Below are positions 1 through 5,337 of a DNA stretch of 8,059 nucleotides, one piece after another (the stretch's first letter is position 1; each line of letters starts with the position of its first letter). The translations under genes and the position numbers were made by a program. Under the pieces are notes generated by a model, which worked only from the letters and a program-made list of their open reading frames with translations, was not told the DNA's origin and ran no database searches. This DNA is from CAZGLR01 sp964526635 (lineage in GTDB: Bacteria; Zixibacteria; MSB-5A5; GN15; JAAZOE01), in contig CAZGLR010000138.1 of assembly GCA_964526635.1 (NCBI GenBank), forward strand, positions 1 to 8,059, given 5' to 3'.

Positions 1-241
1 ACCATTTTGTCAAGATCATTATTTGAGTCAACTATTAACAAATCAACGAATTAGTACGATTCAACCACCTTCGCTACGCCCGCCCAAATTTTCACTGCAT
101 CGGCGTTGCCCAGGCAATAATTTTTCATCTTTTTTTTAGATTTCAAAAATCGATGCAAAATCGGTTATTCATACTTTGTGAAAGGTTGCAGGTGCTTTCA
201 AATAAACAGCAAGACCCTGCACTGTATGTTAAATCTTTTCA
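1..241. other. Left-edge intergenic region without a supported gene
   Basis: No convincing coding region lies here. The stretch is AT-rich, with a run of eight T at 129-136. It contains one short inverted repeat (TGCAGG at 187-192 with CCTGCA at 216-221, loop of 23) of unclear meaning. It separates the terminator of the secreted peptidase gene from promoter-like elements at 4-46 that point leftwards out of the window. A short open frame from 153 crosses the terminator into the 3' end of the real minus-strand gene and shows no protein-like composition. Confidence 0.6.
18..46 (-). promoter_or_regulatory. Candidate sigma70-type promoter of a gene beyond the left edge
   Basis: Read on the minus strand, TTGATT (41-46, 4 of 6 matches to the -35 consensus) is followed by a 17-base spacer and AATAAT (18-23, 5 of 6 matches to the -10 consensus). 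Initiation would fall near position 11, reading out of the window. A second minus-strand TTGACA lies at 8-13 and could be the -35 of another promoter whose -10 is outside the window. The target gene is not visible, so this is tentative. Confidence 0.35.
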
Positions 242-276
242 TAAAAAGCGGGATCCCCGAAAATGGGAACCCCGCT
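242..276 (-). terminator. Rho-independent terminator of the secreted peptidase gene
   Basis: On the minus strand the 30 bases 276 to 247 fold into a continuous 12-bp stem (AGCGGGG.. against ..CCCGCT, with two G-U pairs). The loop is six bases (ATTTTC) and the stem runs into five T (247-243). It starts 21 bases after the TAA stop of the 845-residue protein, which is ideal placement. The opposite strand lacks a comparable T-run, so it works best in the minus direction. Confidence 0.9.
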
Positions 277-297
277 GTTGTTATACTTTGAATCGGC

Positions 298-2835
298 TTA
301 GGGACATTCTACGCATGGCGGCGGGCCGCCCTTGAAGACATAGTTAATCAGATAAACAGTATCGCCGACATTGACCGCGCCATCACAGTTAACATCCCCC
401 GCTTCAAGCGGTTCGGGCGGTGAACCGCCTTTGAAAACATAATTGATCAGGGCCACAGCATCACCGACATTGACCTGACCGTCACCAGTAGCATCGCCGC
501 ACAAAAATTCCGGCGTGATGAAATTCTGCCGCTTACCCCGAGTCACTTCAAAGCCCTGAGACAGGGGCAGGTCATCCGGGTACTGGCTCCACTGACCCTG
601 ATGAATCGGTTCGCCGAACTGATCCAGTATCTGATAGAGGTCATTTCCGACATCGACTATCAGCTGTGTCTGTGGAAACAGTGTATTGCAGTAAATCGGA
701 ACGCAAAGCTGTTCGCCCGGTCCAAAGTTGACAATTGTCACATTGATGAATCCCTGACCGGTGCCGCAGGGGAAATCAACGACCCAATGCCAATCATTCG
801 GAGGCTGAGGAAGAATCACTTCATCATATACCGGGACCAGCGGCTCTTCAGGGATGATCCCGTCGATAAACGTCTGGCCGATCGGGACACCATCAACTGT
901 CCATTCCGAGTGCCCGAAAAACCACCCGAGGCCATCGGCCAGGACACAATCCGGCACCGGCGTCGGGCAGATGCATGGGCAGGACTGATCATCAAGGCTC
1001 GGCGTTGTCGGCTTCGGTACATTCTGGTTGGCAACCGCGCAGTCAAACGCCTCATTCGGATCGACATTACCGTCACCGTTGCTGTCGGAAGAACCGTCAC
1101 TGCCGCACTTGATATACTGATCACCAAATTCTGCTCCGCTGCCGTCGGAGCCGTACCACGACGGCTGCGTCGACGATGATGACGTGATCACTCGACGGCC
1201 GTTACCGGCAACTGCTCCTGCAAACTGACCCGAATAACACGATTCGATAAAGACCGTAACATCACAGCAGGAACCAGCAAGATCACATTCTTCATCCTCA
1301 CAATGCGGGATATCATCCAGAATCGAGGCCAGTTCTGCTCCGGTGAACGTTCCTCCGGAGCCATGGCGCAGGCGCATTAATCCGCCCGGGGTATTCTTGC
1401 GGCCATGGGCTATGAAATAAATCAAAATCTTGTCCTGACACTTGACCTGCGCCTTTACATCATTGAACCAGGTAGAGATAGCGGAGGCGGTGACGCTGGT
1501 GCCTGCCAGCGATGATGTTGCGTAGCCGGCCGTGTTCAAAAACCCGGCCATTGCCTCAGCCGCTTCGGCCGCGGCAGTATGGCCCGGGCGGTCAGCGCCC
1601 TGCACCACCAATGCAAAATAGCCAACATCACTGTTCCAACCCTCTTTTGGACCCGGCGGCGGCGTTGAATCAGGCGGGTTTTCGCCGGTCGGATCACCCG
1701 GCGGCGGTGGCGGTGTCGGAGTATTGCAATCGACAGTCGGGCATTCACGCAGTATGAAACAGAAATCTTCGATTTCACCTCCGCCCAGCGCACCGCTGCC
1801 GTCCCAGCCTCCCGGCGTATAGACAGACGGATCAACAGCGGCATCGGTCAGGGCCGCACGGATCCAGACATGAGTCGGAAGAACGATGCCATTACCCCAG
1901 AGAAAGCCCGATGATACATACGTACTCAGGCCGGCCGGCGGATTCAATTTCTGATTCTGCACCGCCCACTCCACACCGGCCGATGATCCCGACCATTTGC
2001 CGTCGCGATCAAAATCTACCAGCAGATTGACAAAACGGTCATCACCGGCCGTTGCGTTCGAAATAGTCACATCAAAAATCAAATATGCCGTCGGGGCCAC
2101 CGTGTTGGGATTATATGCAACAAACATCCGCTCATCCGAGTCACCATCGACCAGATTCGGGACACCATCGGAGTCAGTCGGATCGGCGGCATCGCTTTCG
2201 GGACTGGCCGTCGTGCCCAGCGCTTCATCACCGGTAATGTTGGTATGACCACCGTTGAATCCAAACAAACTGTTGGTTGTATTGAAGTAAGTCGGGAATG
2301 CTCCCGGGACACCGCCATACACCGTCTGACCATCGGGGGCGTCACCATAATCGGCGTCCGGTCCGGCCGGCGCGCTGCTGGCTATCGGCATCGGATTCGA
2401 CAACATCGGATACACCCGAATCGGCCGATCCGGCGGCGCCAAATCATCACCGAATGGAATGCCATCAATATACGGAATATCTGTCGCCGGAAGTGTGGTG
2501 ACATTACCGGTGACGTCATCAATGAACACATAAAGAGCATCATGCTCCCAGTTGGCACATGGCTCCAGATCGACCAGCGCAAACCAGTGCGGATTACCGC
2601 TGATCGACGCGATATCTACCGTGGGACTGTTGCCGAATCCCGGCGTCACCGTCCCGGATGACAGCGGCGATGGCGTCATCCAGGCCGCAACCCGGTCATC
2701 GCTGCTGCTTGGCAGCAGCACGACTTCGCCGAGGCGCTGCAAAGCCTCACGTTCGGTCAGCGCCATGGCCGCTGACGATAACAATAGCGTCGCCATTACA
2801 CAATAAACCAATAGCATTTGTCCTGTTTTCTGCAT
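298..2835 (-). CDS. Secreted multidomain caspase/legumain-like cysteine peptidase with GEVED-like and dockerin domains
   Basis: 845-residue modular exported protein. A signal peptide covers residues 1-25, with likely cleavage after AMA25. An N-terminal domain of unknown type (26-150) follows, then a YGDAPDG motif (163-169) and an Asp-rich DxDxD-like stretch (215-235). A GEVED-like beta domain covers about 240-362, ending GGEIEDF. A Pro-rich linker (371-398) leads to a clan CD peptidase domain (about 400-600). The expected dyad is present: His477 in YFIAHG and Cys533 in ESCYSG. Their 56-residue spacing recalls metacaspases. An EF-hand-type loop lies at 584-595. The C-terminal region 620-770 is unrecognised. 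Two dockerin calcium loops (781-792 and 814-825) end the protein. The ATG start is supported by the signal peptide and by AGGGAGA nine bases upstream. The gene is monocistronic, with its own upstream promoter and downstream terminator. Peptidase activity and extracellular attachment are inferred from motifs; the substrate is unknown. Confidence 0.88.
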   Translation of the reverse strand: MQKTGQMLLVYCVMATLLLSSAAMALTEREALQRLGEVVLLPSSSDDRVAAWMTPSPLSSGTVTPGFGNSPTVDIASISGNPHWFALVDLEPCANWEHDALYVFIDDVTGNVTTLPATDIPYIDGIPFGDDLAPPDRPIRVYPMLSNPMPIASSAPAGPDADYGDAPDGQTVYGGVPGAFPTYFNTTNSLFGFNGGHTNITGDEALGTTASPESDAADPTDSDGVPNLVDGDSDERMFVAYNPNTVAPTAYLIFDVTISNATAGDDRFVNLLVDFDRDGKWSGSSAGVEWAVQNQKLNPPAGLSTYVSSGFLWGNGIVLPTHVWIRAALTDAAVDPSVYTPGGWDGSGALGGGEIEDFCFILRECPTVDCNTPTPPPPPGDPTGENPPDSTPPPGPKEGWNSDVGYFALVVQGADRPGHTAAAEAAEAMAGFLNTAGYATSSLAGTSVTASAISTWFNDVKAQVKCQDKILIYFIAHGRKNTPGGLMRLRHGSGGTFTGAELASILDDIPHCEDEECDLAGSCCDVTVFIESCYSGQFAGAVAGNGRRVITSSSSTQPSWYGSDGSGAEFGDQYIKCGSDGSSDSNGDGNVDPNEAFDCAVANQNVPKPTTPSLDDQSCPCICPTPVPDCVLADGLGWFFGHSEWTVDGVPIGQTFIDGIIPEEPLVPVYDEVILPQPPNDWHWVVDFPCGTGQGFINVTIVNFGPGEQLCVPIYCNTLFPQTQLIVDVGNDLYQILDQFGEPIHQGQWSQYPDDLPLSQGFEVTRGKRQNFITPEFLCGDATGDGQVNVGDAVALINYVFKGGSPPEPLEAGDVNCDGAVNVGDTVYLINYVFKGGPPPCVECP
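325..495 (-). repeat. Tandem dockerin calcium-binding repeats (coding)
   Basis: Two 24-residue repeats (nucleotides 424-495 and 325-396) are offset by 33 residues at the C-terminus of the secreted peptidase. Each has the D-x-[NT]-x-D-G-x-[VI]-N-x-x-D loop (D781/T783/D785/N789/D792 and D814/N816/D818/N822/D825). Each is followed by a helix ending in INYVFKGG. This is the type I dockerin plan, which in known systems binds cohesins. No cohesin is encoded in the window. Confidence 0.88.
1051..1086 (-). other. EF-hand calcium loop inside the peptidase region (coding)
   Basis: Residues 584-595 follow the canonical 12-residue EF-hand loop: D584, N586, D588, G589, V591, D592 and E595 sit at positions 1, 3, 5, 6, 8, 9 and 12. 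It lies about 50 residues after the catalytic Cys533, near the end of the predicted peptidase domain, and is separate from the dockerin loops. Calcium binding is inferred from the pattern. Confidence 0.7.
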
Positions 2836-2844
2836 TGCCTGAAA

Positions 2845-2851
2845 TCTCCCT
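2845..2851 (-). promoter_or_regulatory. Ribosome binding site of the secreted peptidase gene
   Basis: Minus-strand AGGGAGA lies nine bases before the ATG at 2835-2833. It supports this start over the in-frame Met7. Confidence 0.75.
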
Positions 2852-2875
2852 AATTGTTTGCCATTAACGGTTATT

Positions 2876-2911
2876 AAAAAAGAAAATTAGAGTCATACCT
2901 GGGACTCAATT
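2876..2911 (-). terminator. Terminator hairpin between promoter and start codon (attenuator or sRNA terminator)
   Basis: On the minus strand GAGTC (2907-2903) pairs with GACTC (2894-2890) across an 8-base loop. AATT on the 5' flank (2911-2908) pairs with AATT beyond a one-base bulge. The stem runs straight into TTTTCTTTTTT (2886-2876). The shape is that of an intrinsic terminator of moderate stem strength. It lies about 175 bases downstream of a promoter and 41 bases upstream of the peptidase start codon. It could act as an attenuator, as the end of a small RNA, or as the late terminator of the upstream operon. Confidence 0.6.
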
Positions 2912-3087
2912 CGCGATTGTTCATGCATATTAAGGATGATCTACTTCCGCGACCGTATGCCAACCCCTGATTTGACATTGTCGGATTTGTCGGCAGACAG
3001 TCTTTTGCAACGAACGATATCGGTCCGCCGACCGTTTTAGTTGTACATGCAAAAATCAATGCGCCGGATTATCGGCAATGATTGACT
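2876..3087 (-). ncRNA. Candidate structured leader or small RNA of unknown family
   Basis: About 210 bases lie between the predicted transcription start (near 3087) and the U-tract at 2876. Visible minus-strand structure: a 5' stem-loop (TCAAT 3085-3081 with ATTGA 3060-3056, plus inner GCCG/CGGC at 3076-3073 and 3066-3063); a perfect 5-bp hairpin (CGGTC/GACCG, 3034-3021, GGCG loop); an alternative 8-bp pairing of 3032-3025 with 2996-2989; and the terminator hairpin. No credible protein is encoded: the only long frame (3059-2874) needs a TTG start, lacks a ribosome binding site and runs through the terminator. I compared it by eye with SRP RNA, tmRNA, RNase P RNA and the c-di-GMP-I riboswitch and recognised none. 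It is either the regulated 5' leader of the peptidase mRNA or an independent RNA. Confidence 0.4.
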
Positions 3088-3093
3088 ATGATA

Positions 3094-3122
3094 AATTTAT
3101 AATCATGGGCCTATTTTGTCAA
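3094..3122 (-). promoter_or_regulatory. Sigma70-type promoter upstream of the peptidase leader
   Basis: Minus-strand TTGACA (3122-3117) is a perfect -35. It is followed by a 17-base spacer and TAAATT (3099-3094, 4 of 6), overlapping an alternative TATAAA (3101-3096, 5 of 6) at 15 bases. Start would be near 3087, giving a leader of about 250 bases to the peptidase ATG. An imperfect AT-rich inverted repeat (3088-3106) overlaps the -10 and might be an operator. Confidence 0.65.
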
Positions 3123-3178
3123 GTATTATTTTGTTGAAGCACAACCACATACGTGGAATTGGATAGCCATTATATAGA

Positions 3179-4090
3179 CTAAATACTGTCCGGCTCATCC
3201 CGCCAGATTATCGAAAACCGCGCGATATCATCGCGAACATCAATAGCGATCCGTGTCCTGGTGGTATCGTATCCGGCCGAACGCAGATACTCTCCGGCCC
3301 TTTCGAAGTTATAACGATCCAGGTAATCGCTCAAATCCGGCCCGGCTTGGGATACCGAGACGCCCACCCCGGTCGGCAAATACAGCAGGATATCATTATC
3401 ATCTCCGCCCAGCTCGATTTCGAGCGAATCGTTGAGCCTTCCGACCTTGATCTCAGTGCGACCATCTTCATTGTCCGCCGCCACCTTCGATAGACGCAGA
3501 CGGCTGCCGTCTATCTGCAAATCAGCATCATCCGCTTGACAATATATTTGCACTGGAATTTCCGGAGTGAGGTAAATGCGGTCACGCCCGTGACGATCAT
3601 TTCTTCTGATAGTAAACCCGAATCGCGAGTCGGTATCCATGCGAACATACCCCGTCTCACCAGAAGCACGATAGGAAAATGATGGCTTCCGTCCCGATCC
3701 ACGAGAGGTCGCATAAAACAAAAGCCCCGGGCGATCATCGATAGTCAGATCGGTATCTTTGGTATAAATACGTACCTGAAGCTGCTCGATTTCGGGATCA
3801 TGATCGACACTGTAGCGATCGGTGGTCCGATATGAATTTGATTCAAACGGTAAGCCGGCTATTGCGACATAAACCACGAGCGCGGCCAGTGCCACCGAGG
3901 TTAGATAAGCGATGAATTTCAGACGAGTATGGGCGAATATCTTTTCCAGCCCAATGATAATCAGCAGGGCCGGCCATAATGAAAGGATATCGAGCCATTG
4001 CTGCTCGGTCAAATCCCAGATGTTTTCGACCAGCAGCAGACTGCCGACCAGAATAAACAGAACACCCCATCTAAATCTGGCTGGATTCAT
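3179..4090 (-). CDS. LiaF-like membrane protein with extracytoplasmic beta-rich domain
   Basis: 303 residues. The N-terminus has three hydrophobic segments (about 8-23, 36-51 and 57-79). The first two form the LiaI/LiaF-type hairpin (DUF5668-like): a W-G-V-L-F-I-L-V-G helix and an LWPALLIIIG helix. The remaining 220 residues are soluble, rich in beta-prone and Asp residues with short repeats such as ADLQID, and resemble the adhesin-like C-termini of LiaF/DUF4097 proteins. Known LiaF proteins inhibit or sense cell-envelope stress signalling; that role here is inference. The ATG overlaps the end of the PspC gene by 20 bases, and GGGGG precedes it by about nine bases, so translation is probably coupled. 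It is the last gene of the run. No clear intrinsic terminator directly follows; the nearest is 2876-2911. Confidence 0.75.
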   Translation of the reverse strand: MNPARFRWGVLFILVGSLLLVENIWDLTEQQWLDILSLWPALLIIIGLEKIFAHTRLKFIAYLTSVALAALVVYVAIAGLPFESNSYRTTDRYSVDHDPEIEQLQVRIYTKDTDLTIDDRPGLLFYATSRGSGRKPSFSYRASGETGYVRMDTDSRFGFTIRRNDRHGRDRIYLTPEIPVQIYCQADDADLQIDGSRLRLSKVAADNEDGRTEIKVGRLNDSLEIELGGDDNDILLYLPTGVGVSVSQAGPDLSDYLDRYNFERAGEYLRSAGYDTTRTRIAIDVRDDIARFSIIWRDEPDSI

Positions 4091-4583
4091 GCGAGTTTTC
4101 CCCCGTCACCTGTGAGTTGTTTTTCTGTGCAGGACGCAGCGAACGGATCAGCAGAACAATGCCCAGCAGAATCAATATACCCGGCAGGATATATTCCCAA
4201 CCGATTTCGTAATTCCACCACCAGTCCCAGTCCCAGCGGTAGAAAGTCATGCGAACCTGATCGCGTAACAGGAAAAAGGTACCGATCGCGATAAGAATGA
4301 CGCCGGGTATATACCTGGTCCAGGTTTTTTCAGACGCAGGTTCTTTCTTTTCGCCCGATGATGTCTCGACTGGTTCGGCCTCGGCTTCCTCAAGCTCTTT
4401 GGGTCGCGCCGGTATCACTATCCAGGCGATGATATAAGCGAGAATACCTGCACCGTCGAGAAAAAACAGCAGGACAAAAGCCAGGCGAAAAATAACCGGA
4501 TCAATCGAAAAGTATTGCGCCAATCCCCCGCAGACGCCACCAATGACTTTTTCTTTTTCCGAACGATACATTCGTTTAGGCAT
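4071..4583 (-). CDS. PspC-domain membrane protein
   Basis: 170 residues. Residues 1-60 are a classic PspC domain: RMYRSEKEKVIGGVCGGLAQ followed by the YFSIDPVIFRLAFVL helix and a second hydrophobic stretch ending in IAWIVIPARP. An acidic linker (62-86) leads to two more hydrophobic segments (about 91-107 and 131-147). These are separated by a Trp-rich stretch (WDWDWWW, 118-123) and resemble the LiaI/LiaF hairpin of the next gene. PspC proteins act at the inner membrane in phage-shock or envelope-stress responses; the exact partner here is unknown. The ATG at 4583 is well placed, with GGGAG six bases upstream. A candidate ECF promoter sits in the 65-bp gap before it, and its 3' end overlaps the LiaF-like gene. 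Confidence 0.9.
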   Translation of the reverse strand: MPKRMYRSEKEKVIGGVCGGLAQYFSIDPVIFRLAFVLLFFLDGAGILAYIIAWIVIPARPKELEEAEAEPVETSSGEKKEPASEKTWTRYIPGVILIAIGTFFLLRDQVRMTFYRWDWDWWWNYEIGWEYILPGILILLGIVLLIRSLRPAQKNNSQVTGENSHESSQI

Positions 4584-4589
4584 AATCTT

Positions 4590-4594
4590 CTCCC
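4590..4594 (-). promoter_or_regulatory. Ribosome binding site of the PspC gene
   Basis: Minus-strand GGGAG lies six bases upstream of the ATG at 4583-4581, within GGGAGAAG. It fixes the start of the PspC protein. Confidence 0.7.
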
Positions 4595-4619
4595 GAAATC
4601 AATTACTCTTAAAAATTCT

Positions 4620-4645
4620 TACGACTTTACCCGGCGATTGTTACA
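4620..4645 (-). promoter_or_regulatory. Candidate ECF-sigma promoter for the PspC and LiaF-like genes
   Basis: On the minus strand TGTAAC (4645-4640) is followed by exactly 16 bases and CGTA (4623-4620). Group IV sigma factors typically read an AAC-containing -35 and a CGTA/CGTC-type -10 at this spacing (for example the Bacillus SigW/SigX class, from memory). The element sits in the only sizeable gap of the gene run. Initiation near 4612 would give a leader of about 30 bases containing the ribosome binding site. An ECF sigma gene lies three genes upstream. The match is by eye only. Confidence 0.5.
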
Positions 4646-4648
4646 TAT

Positions 4649-5311
4649 TCAGCGACGGCGGCTTTGAGCCAGCAGTGGCACAAAACGGACACCATAGAGT
4701 TTATCCACCCGGATGGTGCCGTCGCCTTCACGAACAGCCAGATGCAGATATTGAAGGTTTCGCCCGACCGGCACCACCATGCGCCCCCCGATCGCCAGAT
4801 GCTCAGCCAATTCATCCGGAAAATGTTCCGGTGCCGCTGTCGAAATAATGGCATCGAATTTCTGTCCTGCTTTTGGCAACGCCAGCGCATCACCAGAATA
4901 AAACTCTATATTCTCATACCCGAGTCGACTCAACAACGCTCGGGCGCTCTTGGCCAGTTCCGGATAATATTCGGCCGTAATCACACGGCCGAACACCTCA
5001 GCCAGAATCGCAGTCTGATAGCCCGATCCGGTCCCGACTTCGAAAACAGTCTTTGCCTCCGATGGCTCCAGCATAGCGGTCATCGAAGCCACAATATACG
5101 GCTGCGAAATAGTCTGTCCGCTCCCGATCGGCAGGGGGCCATCGGTATAGGCATCGTGTCGTAATTCTATCGGGACAAACTCATGCCGGGGCACTTTCGC
5201 CATCGCCCCCAGAACCGCCTCATCCCGGACGTCACGGGCGGCAATCTGACGCTCCACCATATATTTCCGCTGAACACGATAATATTCTTCATTGCCTGAT
5301 GACGATGCCAT
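4649..5311 (-). CDS. pcm: Protein-L-isoaspartate O-methyltransferase
   Basis: 220 residues, normal for the family. It transfers a methyl group from S-adenosylmethionine to L-isoaspartyl residues in damaged cytosolic proteins, starting their repair. Family motifs appear in order: PRHEFVP (41-47), PIGSGQTISQPYIVA (61-75), the SAM-binding VFEVGTGSGYQTAILAE (89-105), the GDALALP/FDAIISTAAP region (140-161), LAIGGRMVVPVG (172-183) and VRFVPLL (208-214). There is no signal peptide or membrane segment. The ATG start is backed by a very purine-rich GGGGGGAGGG ending seven bases upstream. It follows the anti-sigma gene by 26 bases and so is probably co-transcribed. Its usual partners surE and rpoS are absent from the window. 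Confidence 0.95.
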   Translation of the reverse strand: MASSSGNEEYYRVQRKYMVERQIAARDVRDEAVLGAMAKVPRHEFVPIELRHDAYTDGPLPIGSGQTISQPYIVASMTAMLEPSEAKTVFEVGTGSGYQTAILAEVFGRVITAEYYPELAKSARALLSRLGYENIEFYSGDALALPKAGQKFDAIISTAAPEHFPDELAEHLAIGGRMVVPVGRNLQYLHLAVREGDGTIRVDKLYGVRFVPLLAQSRRR

Positions 5312-5337
5312 GATTTATCCCTCCCCCCGAATAAGTC

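Noticed and set aside
107..136. Possible plus-strand terminator (TTGCC..GGCAA followed by T-runs)
   Set aside because: The stem is only 4-5 bp with a very tight loop, and no plus-strand gene is visible upstream of it.
601..1179. Long plus-strand open frames opposite the peptidase gene (for example 601-1179 and 2245-2661)
   Set aside because: They lie antisense to a gene with clear domains, are rich in Arg and His as shadow frames usually are, and show no recognisable motif or ribosome binding site.
2874..3059. 61-residue minus-strand frame in the leader
   Set aside because: It needs a TTG start without a ribosome site, has no protein-like pattern, and runs through the terminator hairpin and its U-tract.
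2914..3087. Leader as a known RNA (SRP, tmRNA, RNase P, c-di-GMP-I riboswitch, tRNA)
   Set aside because: None of the signature sequences of these families that I know could be found; a covariance-model search would be decisive.
3098..3103. Perfect TATAAT on the plus strand
   Set aside because: No -35-like hexamer lies 16-18 bases upstream (the nearest TTGACT is only 10 bases away), and no plus-strand gene follows.
3133..3156. Two small hairpins just after the LiaF-like gene (GTTG/CAAC and CCAC/GTGG)
   Set aside because: The stems are four base pairs each and there is no T-run behind them on the minus strand, so they are not a credible intrinsic terminator.
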